Positions 16,885 through 24,011 of a DNA stretch of 34,017 nt are shown here, piece by piece. Source of the stretch: Spirochaetota bacterium (GTDB lineage: Bacteria; Spirochaetota; UBA4802; JAGODF01); NCBI GenBank assembly GCA_026419015.1, contig JAOAAF010000022.1, forward strand, positions 1-34,017, in the 5' to 3' direction. Below the pieces are notes generated by a model. It made no database searches and was not told the origin of the DNA. It worked only from the letters and a program-made list of their open reading frames with translations. How positions within the stretch are numbered: the first letter of the stretch is position 1; each line of letters starts with the position of its first letter. The position numbers and the translations under genes are program-made.

Positions 16885-17976
16885 ATGTATAATTACAACG
16901 GCGAAGCGTTAAAAAATCTTCGGATCGATGATACGTCAATTTTGGATCGGTTGGTGGACTTTGAATCGGCACGAAAAGCGCACCTTACAAAAGATCACTC
17001 GAAGCGCGACAAACGGATGTCGCTTACTGAAGCAATTGCAGAGTTTGTAAAGGATGACGATATTTGTACTGATTCTGGTTTTGCGTATGTGCGCACGCCG
17101 CATCAAGCATATTTTGAAATAATGCGGCAAGGCAAGAAGAATTTGCAGTTCATCGGATCCCCTAATACGAATCATAGCTACATGATCAACTTTGGGGTAT
17201 GCCGCTACTCGCATAATTCGTATGTGGGAGCAGAGATGCGCGGGACCGATCGCAATTATTCGCGGAATCTGAAGGAGGGGAAAGTAAAAATCCTTTCCGA
17301 GTGGAGCCATGGATCAATGGCGCAGGGATTTAAAGCCGCACAACTTGGAATGCCGGGTGTGTTTAGCAAGCAGCTTTTAGGTTCTGACATTGTGCGTTAC
17401 AATCCATATGTAAAGGTGATGCAAAATCCAGGAAGAAAAGATCACGATCCAGTGGTGTTCATTCCCGCTTTGTATCCGGATGTTACTATCATTCATGTAC
17501 ATGCTGCAGATCGCTATGGCAATGCACGCGTTTATGGTCCAACGGTCAACGATGCGGCGCTTGCCGCTGCGGCGCGTAAGGTGATTATCACTGCAGAAGA
17601 GATTGTTCCGGAAATCGATATTCGCTATAACAACAAGGGCGTGATCATTCCTTTTATGTATGTGGATGCGGTTGTAGAGTTGCCGTTTGGCGCTGTGCCA
17701 GGGAATATGCCGGGATTGTACTATTGGTCGCGCCAGTGGTGGGAAAAGTTTTTACGTTATGGGACACTTTCCGAGGAGAACCTGCGCTCTTTTATGGAGT
17801 ATTGGATATTCGATTGCAAAGATCAATTCGATTTCGTAAACAAACTCGGCGGTGCAAAATGGATTGCTGCTGCACGTCGGCTGACAAAAACCGTTGAGTA
17901 CGATAACGAAGATGCGGGTTATGACTATTCGTATGAAGAGTATCGGCCTGGCCATGACACCGGAATATATTACTAA
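16885..17976 (+). CDS. gctA: Glutaconate-type CoA-transferase, subunit A
   Basis: Alpha subunit of a class I CoA-transferase, which moves CoA between an acyl-CoA and a free carboxylate such as glutaconate. The ATG at 16885, with GGGGAGGTGG upstream, is preferred to the GTG at 16843; length 363. The family pattern is clear from residue about 45 (MSLTEAIAEFVKDDD, AYFEIMRQGKKNL, VTIIHVHAADRYGNARVYGP, YVDAVVELPFGAVP, and the end region DQFDFVNKLGGAKWI). About 40 extra residues precede the usual start of the fold. It forms an operon with subunit B, 18 nt downstream. Related enzymes (IpdA-type ring hydrolases, propionate or 3-oxoacid transferases) share the fold, so the substrate is inferred. Confidence 0.85.
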   Translation: MYNYNGEALKNLRIDDTSILDRLVDFESARKAHLTKDHSKRDKRMSLTEAIAEFVKDDDICTDSGFAYVRTPHQAYFEIMRQGKKNLQFIGSPNTNHSYMINFGVCRYSHNSYVGAEMRGTDRNYSRNLKEGKVKILSEWSHGSMAQGFKAAQLGMPGVFSKQLLGSDIVRYNPYVKVMQNPGRKDHDPVVFIPALYPDVTIIHVHAADRYGNARVYGPTVNDAALAAAARKVIITAEEIVPEIDIRYNNKGVIIPFMYVDAVVELPFGAVPGNMPGLYYWSRQWWEKFLRYGTLSEENLRSFMEYWIFDCKDQFDFVNKLGGAKWIAAARRLTKTVEYDNEDAGYDYSYEEYRPGHDTGIYY

Positions 17977-17994
17977 TCGCAAGCGAGGAGGAAT

Positions 17995-18783
17995 ATGATG
18001 ACAACACAACCTGCGAATCCTTTCGAAATGGTAGCATATGTGCTTTCGCGGCAGATAGAAGATCACATGATTGTGTATGTGGGGACCGGTCTTCCTATGG
18101 TCGCAGCAATTTTAGCGCGCAAAACACATGCGCCGCACATTACGTTAGTATATGAATCGGGTGGACAAGACCCAATTGCTGGCGATATGCCGTGGTCGGT
18201 AGGAGATCCATTTACATGGCGAAAATCGCCAATCATCCAGGAGATGGCATACTCGTTCGCGCAATGCTATAATGGTTATGTGGATATTGCATTTTTGGGT
18301 TTTGCACAAATCGATATGTATGGGAACATTAATACCCATATGATTGGCGATGATTTTCTTAATCCCAAAGCCAGGCTTACTGGAAGCGGTGGCAACAATG
18401 ATCTTTCGTCGTTAACAGAAAAAATGGTGTTGGTTGGATTGCAGACGCCTGAAAAATTTGTTAAGAAGGTGGATTTTATCACCTCGGTGGGACATCTCAC
18501 CGGGGGCAATAGCCGTAAAGAAGCAGGGCTTTTGGGACAGGGTCCAGTTGCAGTAGTTACCAATGCAGGTGTATATGATTTTGAGCCAGCAACAAAACGA
18601 ATGAGGGTAAAATCGTTGCACCCCGGGGTCTCATTCGACCTCGCGCAACTTGCGACCGGTTTTGAGCTTTTACGTCCCGAAGGTGAAATTCCCGTCACAG
18701 AGACACCATCCGCTGATGTACTTGAGATATTGAGAAAAGAAGTAGATCCCCGTGGTGTTTTTATTTCGTTCCCGCCAAAATAA
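17995..18783 (+). CDS. gctB: Glutaconate-type CoA-transferase, subunit B
   Basis: Beta subunit carrying the catalytic glutamate that forms the enzyme-CoA thioester. The 262 residues contain VYVGTGLPMVAAILARK, then LVYESGGQD, whose Glu is residue 54, the same position as the catalytic Glu54 I recall for Acidaminococcus GctB. Other family blocks are GFAQIDMYGNINTHMIGD, KARLTGSGGNNDL and the C-terminal VDPRGVFISFP. GAGGAGG lies upstream of tandem ATGs (17995 and 17998); either may be used. With subunit A and an acyl-CoA dehydrogenase elsewhere in the window this suggests dicarboxylate or amino-acid-derived acyl-CoA metabolism. Confidence 0.87.
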   Translation: MMTTQPANPFEMVAYVLSRQIEDHMIVYVGTGLPMVAAILARKTHAPHITLVYESGGQDPIAGDMPWSVGDPFTWRKSPIIQEMAYSFAQCYNGYVDIAFLGFAQIDMYGNINTHMIGDDFLNPKARLTGSGGNNDLSSLTEKMVLVGLQTPEKFVKKVDFITSVGHLTGGNSRKEAGLLGQGPVAVVTNAGVYDFEPATKRMRVKSLHPGVSFDLAQLATGFELLRPEGEIPVTETPSADVLEILRKEVDPRGVFISFPPK

Positions 18784-18794
18784 TAACTATACAT

Positions 18795-18826
18795 ACCTTG
18801 CCTCTCATGCTTATGGGAGGCAAGGT
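18795..18826. terminator. Stem-loop between convergent gctB and ASCH genes
   Basis: A perfect 10-bp inverted repeat, ACCTTGCCTC / GAGGCAAGGT, separated by 12 bases, lies 12 nt past the gctB stop and just before the end of the convergent ASCH gene. No strong T-run follows in either direction, so it may act as a weak or bidirectional terminator or as an mRNA 3' stabiliser. Confidence 0.65.
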
Positions 18827-18836
18827 TGTAGCGGCA

Positions 18837-19181
18837 TTAAAATGGCCGAAACCATACCGGCTGGGGCTTTCTTTTTGGTTTGAGGTATTTTGAAAATTTT
18901 TTCGATTCAGAAAGATACCACAAATATACACCCTTTTCAGTTTTACTTGGTACGCATTTACTAATTTTCACAGTGCCAACAATCACTCCTCGCGGCAATG
19001 AGTTGAGCTTTTGTATGGGATATCCTTTTATACCGGTTATATATTTTTTCGCCGCATAAATATAAACTGTTTCATTGATAATTTTCGTTGGGATTGTTCG
19101 ATACTCAATTACCTTCGTTTTATTAAAAATTTGGTCAACAAACGGTTGTCGTATGCTCAATGCCCTTGTAATGTTTTTCAT
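18837..19181 (-). CDS. ASCH-domain protein
   Basis: A 114-residue single-domain protein. The ATG at 19181, preceded by AGAGGT, is preferred to the upstream track start at 19232. The sequence ALSIRQPFVDQIFNKTKVIEYR followed by VYIYAAKK and LPRGVIVGTVKISKC is the typical ASCH fold (SIRQPW...K..E.R..). ASCH proteins bind RNA or hydrolyse modified nucleosides (YqfB-type N4-acetylcytidine amidohydrolase), and others are of unknown role; I cannot choose. The C-terminal tail is Lys-rich (YLKPKRKPQPVW). It stands alone at the edge of an AT-rich accessory stretch and is probably mobile or horizontally acquired cargo. Confidence 0.78.
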   Translation of the reverse strand: MKNITRALSIRQPFVDQIFNKTKVIEYRTIPTKIINETVYIYAAKKYITGIKGYPIQKLNSLPRGVIVGTVKISKCVPSKTEKGVYLWYLSESKKFSKYLKPKRKPQPVWFRPF

Positions 19182-19690
19182 TATACCTCTTTTTGTTTTG
19201 CTTGCCATATATCTCAAGATGCCTTTTGCCAATTGTTCAGTAGAAGCGCGATGATGGATTTCTCTAATTTATATTGCATTGTTGAACCTTCTATAAAAAC
19301 TTTTTATTTGTAAACTTTACTGTGATCAATTCGTAATTGCATGCATTAATTAAAATTATGAAAAGCAGTTTGTCAAATTATTTTTTCGAAGAGGTTCTAT
19401 ATTTTTATGTTGAGTACAGGAATTTCTTGGGCATTATGCTGTTTTTGTATAAAATAATTAACTCTTTGTTTCAAATGATTTTGGAATGAATGTTTGGTTT
19501 TATTATATTATTGCGTTCAAAAATTAAATTGTGAAAGCGCTTAAAGAAACGGAACAATTTTCATTTGATTGATAATATAAATAGTTTTGCGAAATCGATT
19601 AGTTGCGCTGCATATGCGTTTTTTATTTTAAAATTTTAAAATAAAAAGAATTTGCCAATATCGCAAAACGCTTAACTTATTCCATGGAAA
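19182..19690. other. AT-rich non-coding stretch with nested palindrome
   Basis: About 500 bp without a supportable gene on either strand. It contains the upstream region of the ASCH gene and, near its right end, a 28-bp AT-only palindrome inside a wider 8-bp inverted repeat (separate entry). Composition is clearly more AT-rich than the flanking genes. Confidence 0.6.
19585..19668. repeat. Nested inverted repeats around a 28-bp perfect AT palindrome
   Basis: Bases 19620-19647 form a perfect palindrome made only of A and T (half-site TTTTTATTTTAAAA). It is bracketed by TTTTGCGA at 19585-19592 and its exact complement TCGCAAAA at 19661-19668. The two centres differ by about 7 bp. It could extrude as a cruciform, work as a bidirectional terminator, or mark a recombination scar next to the decayed genes. 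Confidence 0.7.
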
Positions 19691-19872
19691 TTATTGCTTT
19701 TTAATCAAACTTGCGATGGACACGCCAAGGACAATTCCATACACAATGCTCCAAAAGGGGTTTGAATTAATCGGACAACTTCCCATGTGGCAGCCAATGT
19801 TATAAAAATACAAAAAGCCAATAATTCCTCCCACCAATGCGCCAAAAGAAATTATTAAGGCCGATTTCGCAT
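19691..19872 (-). pseudogene. DUF6132-like small membrane protein, frameshifted at start
   Basis: Not in the ORF track. On the minus strand a frame ending with TAA at 19691 reads SALIISFGALVGGIIGFLYF, then NIGCHMGSCPINSNPFWSIV, then YGIVLGVSIASLIKKQ. Two membrane helices and the GCxxGxCPIxSNP motif between them are the DUF6132 pattern. No normal start codon exists in this frame. The ATG at 19872-19870 is one base out of frame, and adding one A to the AAA run right after it would restore MRKSALIISFG. Either a homopolymer error or a true frameshift is possible. No ribosome-binding site is visible upstream, and the adjacent barrel fragment begins exactly here, which favours a rearranged pseudogene. 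Confidence 0.6.
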
Positions 19873-20164
19873 TAAGGGCGGATTAAGATTTGTGCTAAAA
19901 GAACATTTCTATATGGTGCCAAGCGTGATGTTCGGTGGGATGTATTTCAATGTGGATTATATCAATAAAATCCTACTTACAAACGCGATTGTTTCAAAAA
20001 ACAGTAACGGTATTGACACAATGGCACTTTTAGGTTTTGAAGCGGGTTATTGTGGTTCGGAATATTTCTTTATGGGCATCTTTGGTGGATTTGGAACTAT
20101 TTTCGAAAAGGATTCACTTCTTTATTTTGTTACCAGCGGTCTTGTGCTTGGCCTGAGATTCTAA
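19859..20164 (+). pseudogene. 3' fragment of an outer-membrane beta-barrel protein gene
   Basis: The open frame begins directly after a stop (TAA at 19856-19858) with no start signal. It reads KGGLRFVLKEHFYMVPSVMF and later GGMYFNVDY, then ends VTSGLVLGLRF. The alternating hydrophobic pattern, the Gly/aromatic content and the terminal Phe are those of the last strands of an outer-membrane barrel. The N-terminal part and signal peptide are missing, and the frame overlaps the 5' end of the divergent DUF6132-like pseudogene, so a deletion or recombination joined unrelated sequences here. The GTG at 19892 used by the track lacks a ribosome-binding site. Confidence 0.6.
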
Positions 20165-20167
20165 TGA

Positions 20168-20191
20168 AAAGAGGTGCAGGTGCACTTCTTT
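20168..20191 (+). terminator. Stem-loop downstream of barrel fragment
   Basis: AAAGAGGTGC and GCACTTCTTT form a 10-bp stem (one G-T pair) with loop AGGT, starting 4 nt after the stop of the barrel fragment. It is probably the original terminator of that gene. No long T-run follows, but the stem itself ends in CTTTAG. Confidence 0.5.
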
Positions 20192-20300
20192 AGAATAATA
20201 GGATGTAAATTTTTTTATTAATATAGCGAGGAAATTCCACCTGCCTGTTTACTTTAAAATAAACCGACGCATAAAAAAACAATATATGGAGTTTACTCCT

Positions 20301-20987
20301 ATGAAAAAACTAATAATTTTCATAATGGTGGAAATAGTTAGTATTAATTGCAACAATCTTTTAATGGATGTGTATAATGAACGATGGAAATCTCAACAGG
20401 AGGGGCAAGAAAGCCCAAGAGTTTCAATTTGCAATGTAAGGGAAAAATGTACTATTTATTCGGGTTTTCTAACTGGCACAGCGTTTGATCGCGAGGGTAT
20501 TTCGAAAGTTGAGGTTTCATTGGACAATGGCCCTTACGTGGAGGCAAAGGGCTCAACCAATTGGAAGTTCCAGTTGCCCGTAGGCGTGAATACCTGGAAG
20601 ATTGGGACCTTACATACCGTGAAGGTGAGGGCTACTAATCTGAGGGGAAACATAAGTGAAGAAATTGTTCTCTCCATCCGAAAGGGAATGAATAAAGATA
20701 TCAATGGTGATGGATATGAGGACCTTGTGGTGGGGAATAAGTCTGGAAAAGTATTTATATTTCACTCTTCTGGCTCAGAAGGAATATTAGTTGAGAATGC
20801 AGCATCAGCCACAAAAATAATTAGTTCATCAGATGGTGTTTATTTTGGTTCTTCTGTTACAATGGGCGACCTAAACGGTGATGGCTATGCGGATGTGGTA
20901 GTAAGCGATTTTGGGTATTCTTCAGCTTCGGGAAGAGCGTATGTGTTCCATTCGTCGGGTGATAGCGGCATCACTATGGCGAGATAA
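20301..20987 (+). pseudogene. Truncated FG-GAP repeat lipoprotein
   Basis: The ATG at 20301 starts a lipoprotein signal peptide (MKKLIIFIMVEIVSINC, lipobox SINC), preferred to the track start at 20286. An Ig-like region follows (SKVEVSLDNGPYVEAKGSTN, then HTVKVRATNLRGNISEE). Then come calcium-binding FG-GAP blades DINGDGYEDLVVGNKSG and DLNGDGYADVVVSDFGYSSASGRAYVFHSS. A full protein would have seven or so blades; here the frame ends after two, and the sequence switches abruptly to a different gene fragment near 20970. It may still be translated as a 228-residue truncated surface lipoprotein, but it looks decayed. In spirochaetes this type is typically a large secreted or surface protein. Confidence 0.7.
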
Positions 20988-21148
20988 TCAGAGATTCAAG
21001 AGATAGCAATGCAATTGCCTGCGATAATGCAGTTGCCAATTATTCCGCAAAGCGATTTCGCTTGCTTGCAGTTAACGAATGGGAACTTGCGGCGCGCTAT
21101 CGGGGAAATGATGCAACTTTGTCGTTTCGCATTAGTAAAACGCAGTGA
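20972..21148 (+). pseudogene. Internally deleted SUMF1/formylglycine-enzyme-like fragment
   Basis: Not in the ORF track. In a different frame from the FG-GAP gene the sequence reads YGEIIRDSRDSNAIACDNAV, then KRFRLLAVNEWELAARYRGN, then DATLSFRISKTQ and a stop. The middle block is the FGE-sulfatase (SUMF1) motif (GFRLPTEAEWEYAARG pattern). LSFRISKTQ resembles the extreme C-terminus of that family (VGFRxSRT), so the core between them has been deleted. There is no start codon. It is the 3' remnant of a second surface-protein gene, joined to the FG-GAP fragment. Confidence 0.6.
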
Positions 21149-21360
21149 TTTTTTAGACAAGCTCGTACGGTTTTGTTTCTGTGAAAGAATGCGGTAGCGA
21201 TTGGTACACTCGTATTACGGCTTTGCAATTTGAAAAAATATAATATTTTCGCAAATTCGATTATCTTAAAAAAATTCAAAATCGAGCTTTAAGAGCATAA
21301 TTATGGTAAAAGACAAAACGAGCATGGCTCAATAATTACAAAAATTTTTTGTTAAAATGC

Positions 21361-21390
21361 TTGACGGGCATTATTATTTTTTTATATATT
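21361..21390 (+). promoter_or_regulatory. Promoter of the GntR-glpD-flavoprotein operon
   Basis: TTGACG at 21361-21366 and TATATT at 21385-21390, spaced 18 bp (or TATATA at 21383-21388, spaced 16 bp). The FadR-type operator follows at once, as expected for repression at the transcription start. Confidence 0.65.
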
Positions 21391-21395
21391 GTATA

Positions 21396-21409
21396 TTGGT
21401 TGAACCATT
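21396..21409. promoter_or_regulatory. FadR/PdhR-type GntR operator
   Basis: TTGGTTGAACCATT contains the perfect 11-bp palindrome TGGT-TGA-ACCA, the consensus form (TGGTnnnACCA) of FadR-subfamily GntR regulators. It lies directly after the -10 box and upstream of a FadR-subfamily gene, so autoregulation of the operon is likely. A further ACCAATT half-site lies about 12 bp downstream. Confidence 0.72.
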
Positions 21410-21569
21410 GAATGACTGTACCAATTAATGATAATTGCTTTTTTTGCACATTTTTACATGGAATGCGCGATGGGTCGAAACGTGAAGAAAATTGCAAAAT
21501 TGGGGTTAAGCTTTTTGGCGTTTCGTTATTGCCTGATGCGCCGTTAAAAATATTACATAAGGAAGGAAG

Positions 21570-22343
21570 ATGAGTACACCAAGTGAAATGGCCAATAAGG
21601 TGTTTTCAAAAAAAAATCAAATGGGAAATTCGACATCAAAAGTAGCGCTTCGTCCTGTGAACAGAAGTCGCCTTCATGAGGAGATTGTTTCACAAATCCA
21701 ACGGAAAATAATCTCAGGGGAGATCAAAGCAGGCGAAAAGCTTCCTGCGGAGCGCGAGCTTGCAGTAGAGCTTGGTGTGAATCGTGCAACTCTTCGTGAG
21801 GCGGTGAAAAAACTGGAAGCACAGGGTTTGGTGGAAGTTCGCCATGGCGATGGGGTGTATGTGAAAGACTTCCTCGAATCGGAGAATTTAGATGTGTTAA
21901 AAGCAATGATTTACCATGAGGGCGGTGTCGATTCAACGATAATCGACAGTTTGCTTATTGCCAGAATTGCACTGTTGCCAGAAATTGCCGCAGTGGCTGC
22001 GGTGAAGCGCAAAGACGAACATGTGCAGAAATTAAAGGAGATTGTAGAATTGGGGAAAAACATGCCCGCTCTTGAAGCGGATTTAGCTGTTCACCACACC
22101 ATTGCGAGAGCTTCTGAAAATTACCTCGTTATTTTTATTCTTAATTTTTTCAACAAGTTATTTCGTGAATATGGAAAATATTATTTTGATGATCCTCAAA
22201 ATGAAGAGCGCTCCCGAAAATTTCATCGGGAAATATTCAGCGCAATCGCACGCGGCGATGCACCGAGAGCAAAACGCATTATGCGGGATGTGCTCATTTA
22301 TGCGCGCGAGCGAACAATGAATGCGATGAGAAAAAGTTTATAA
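21570..22343 (+). CDS. GntR/FadR-family transcriptional regulator
   Basis: A 257-residue regulator with a winged helix-turn-helix at about 33-100 (EEIVSQIQRKIISGEI, LPAERELAVELGVNRATLREAVKKLE, VEVRHGDGVYV) and an FCD ligand-binding domain at about 115-245. The FCD domain includes ALEADLAVHHTIARASEN and FHREIFSAIARGD, whose Asp/His residues usually bind a metal ion and a carboxylate ligand. AGGAAGG precedes the ATG. It is the first gene of the operon with glpD (15 nt gap), and a matching operator overlaps its start region. The effector is probably a small organic acid or phosphorylated intermediate of the pathway, but this is an inference. Confidence 0.92.
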   Translation: MSTPSEMANKVFSKKNQMGNSTSKVALRPVNRSRLHEEIVSQIQRKIISGEIKAGEKLPAERELAVELGVNRATLREAVKKLEAQGLVEVRHGDGVYVKDFLESENLDVLKAMIYHEGGVDSTIIDSLLIARIALLPEIAAVAAVKRKDEHVQKLKEIVELGKNMPALEADLAVHHTIARASENYLVIFILNFFNKLFREYGKYYFDDPQNEERSRKFHREIFSAIARGDAPRAKRIMRDVLIYARERTMNAMRKSL

Positions 22344-22358
22344 ATTTGGAGAATCACA

Positions 22359-23999
22359 ATGAAGCGATTTATTGAAGATTACGATGGCAGTCAATTCGAT
22401 GTTATAATTATTGGAGGAGGAATTAGCGGTGCGGCGGTCGCGTATGAAGCCGCTTCCCGAGGCCTATCGGTTGCATTAGTTGAGAAAAGCGATTTTGGCG
22501 GTGCGACATCGGCAGCAACGTCTAAGCTCATTCACGGCGGTCTTCGATATCTTGCGACGGGAGAAATTTTGTTGGTGCGCGAATCGCTGCGCGAGCGTAG
22601 AATACTTGAAAATATTGCACCAAATTTTGTATATCCTGTCCCATTTATGTTTTTAACTGGGAATCGATTTCTTAGCCAACGGAGGTGGATAATTGAAATG
22701 GGCATGATCGTTTATGAAATGCTTTCGTTTGACAAGGGTTGGACATGGGATAAGAGTAAAAGAATTCCACGTCATTCGATAATTTCAGCGCGCAGAGTTT
22801 TGGAACTGGAGCCGCATGTGAAGCGAAAAGGGCTTACAGGTGCCGCAATATATTACGATTGCATGTCCATTTTTCCGGAGAGACTAACGCTCGCATTCAT
22901 CAAATCTGCGGTAAAATATGGGGCGAAAGTGGCAAATTATGCAAAAGTGGAAAGTTTTCTTTTTGATCACAACAAGCATGTCGCAGGTGTTGCCGTGCGC
23001 GATCTTCTTACTGGTAAAACGGTTGAGTTGCGAGGAAAACTCACCATCAATTGTGGCGGTCCATGGGCAGACATCATCCTTGGAATTGCACATAAAAAGC
23101 CGAAAGATGAAATTTTGCGGCGATCGGAAGGAATACATATTATAACGCGTAAACTGGTAAATAGCCATATTGTGACAGGTCCTACAAAAGATGGGAAACA
23201 CTTTTTTGTGATTCCCTGGCGCGATCACTCGCTCATAGGGACGACCGATAAGGAATACGTCGGTAGCCCCGATGAGTGGAGGGTCACGAAAAAATCTATC
23301 GAAGAGCTTCTTGATACGGTGAATGAAAACTTTGGGAATTTCGAAACTATTCGATACGGCGATGTGTTGTATGCGTATGGAGGGCTTCGGCCTCTTGTGG
23401 AAGATCAAACGAAAGACGTCTATGAAAGTTCTCGAAAATATGAAATTTATGATAACGCAAAGGATGGATTGGAAAATTTAATCACAGTGGAAGGGGGAAA
23501 GTATACCACAAGCCGCAATTTAGCTGTTAGTGTGATGAAGGTTGTGGCAAAAAAAATAAAAAAGCCGATTGGGAAATCGATTTCGCATTCGCAATACCTT
23601 GCAGGATGCGAAATTACCGATATAGAAGCGTTTGTGGAAAAATCGATTTCTGAAAACAGCGATTTCCCACCGCGTACGGTCGACTACCTCGCGCGAATTT
23701 ACGGGACAGAGCTTCCGAATGTGTTGGCAATTGCGCGTTCAAACAAAGGCCTTGCGCAACCGTTAAATCGCGATGGAGAGATGTTGGCGCAGGTAATGTA
23801 TGCTGTGCGCAATGAGATGGCAAAAACGTTAAAGGATATTGTGCTTCGAAGGACAGGCATTGCCACGTTAGGAAATCCAGGCGATGAGGTGCTTGCGAAG
23901 GTAGCACGAATTGCCGCGAAGGAACTTAAATGGGATGCATCGCGCCAAGCGAAGGAATTGGCAGAAACGAAAAGAGCACTTGAAGTGCCAAAAAATTAA
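22359..23999 (+). CDS. glpD: FAD-dependent glycerol-3-phosphate dehydrogenase
   Basis: Membrane-associated flavoenzyme that oxidises sn-glycerol-3-phosphate to dihydroxyacetone phosphate (DHAP) and passes electrons to quinone. The 546 residues start with a Rossmann motif FDVIIIGGGISGAAVAYEAA. The family block GGATSAATSKLIHGGLRYL follows, then YYDCMSIFPERLTLAFIKSA, INCGGPWADIIL and GTTDKEY. A C-terminal helical domain (from about residue 400) resembles the DAO_C cap. GGAG precedes the ATG. It lies between its probable regulator and an alkyl-DHAP-synthase-like gene that could use DHAP-derived substrates. Confidence 0.92.
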   Translation: MKRFIEDYDGSQFDVIIIGGGISGAAVAYEAASRGLSVALVEKSDFGGATSAATSKLIHGGLRYLATGEILLVRESLRERRILENIAPNFVYPVPFMFLTGNRFLSQRRWIIEMGMIVYEMLSFDKGWTWDKSKRIPRHSIISARRVLELEPHVKRKGLTGAAIYYDCMSIFPERLTLAFIKSAVKYGAKVANYAKVESFLFDHNKHVAGVAVRDLLTGKTVELRGKLTINCGGPWADIILGIAHKKPKDEILRRSEGIHIITRKLVNSHIVTGPTKDGKHFFVIPWRDHSLIGTTDKEYVGSPDEWRVTKKSIEELLDTVNENFGNFETIRYGDVLYAYGGLRPLVEDQTKDVYESSRKYEIYDNAKDGLENLITVEGGKYTTSRNLAVSVMKVVAKKIKKPIGKSISHSQYLAGCEITDIEAFVEKSISENSDFPPRTVDYLARIYGTELPNVLAIARSNKGLAQPLNRDGEMLAQVMYAVRNEMAKTLKDIVLRRTGIATLGNPGDEVLAKVARIAAKELKWDASRQAKELAETKRALEVPKN

Positions 24000-24011
24000 T
24001 GGAGGAATGCT

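Larger units (their letters stand above)
21149..21569. promoter_or_regulatory. Intergenic region carrying the GntR promoter and long leader
   Basis: 421 bp between the decayed fragments and the GntR gene. The first 200 bp show nothing recognisable. The second half holds the promoter and FadR-type operator listed below, followed by a leader of about 160 nt. The leader contains a possible 29-codon ORF (21458-21547) without clear support and ends in the AGGAAGG ribosome-binding site. Confidence 0.55.

Noticed and set aside
21458-21547. 29-codon ORF in the GntR leader (possible leader peptide)
   Set aside because: No ribosome-binding site ahead of its ATG, no telling codon runs, and no terminator/antiterminator pair visible after it.
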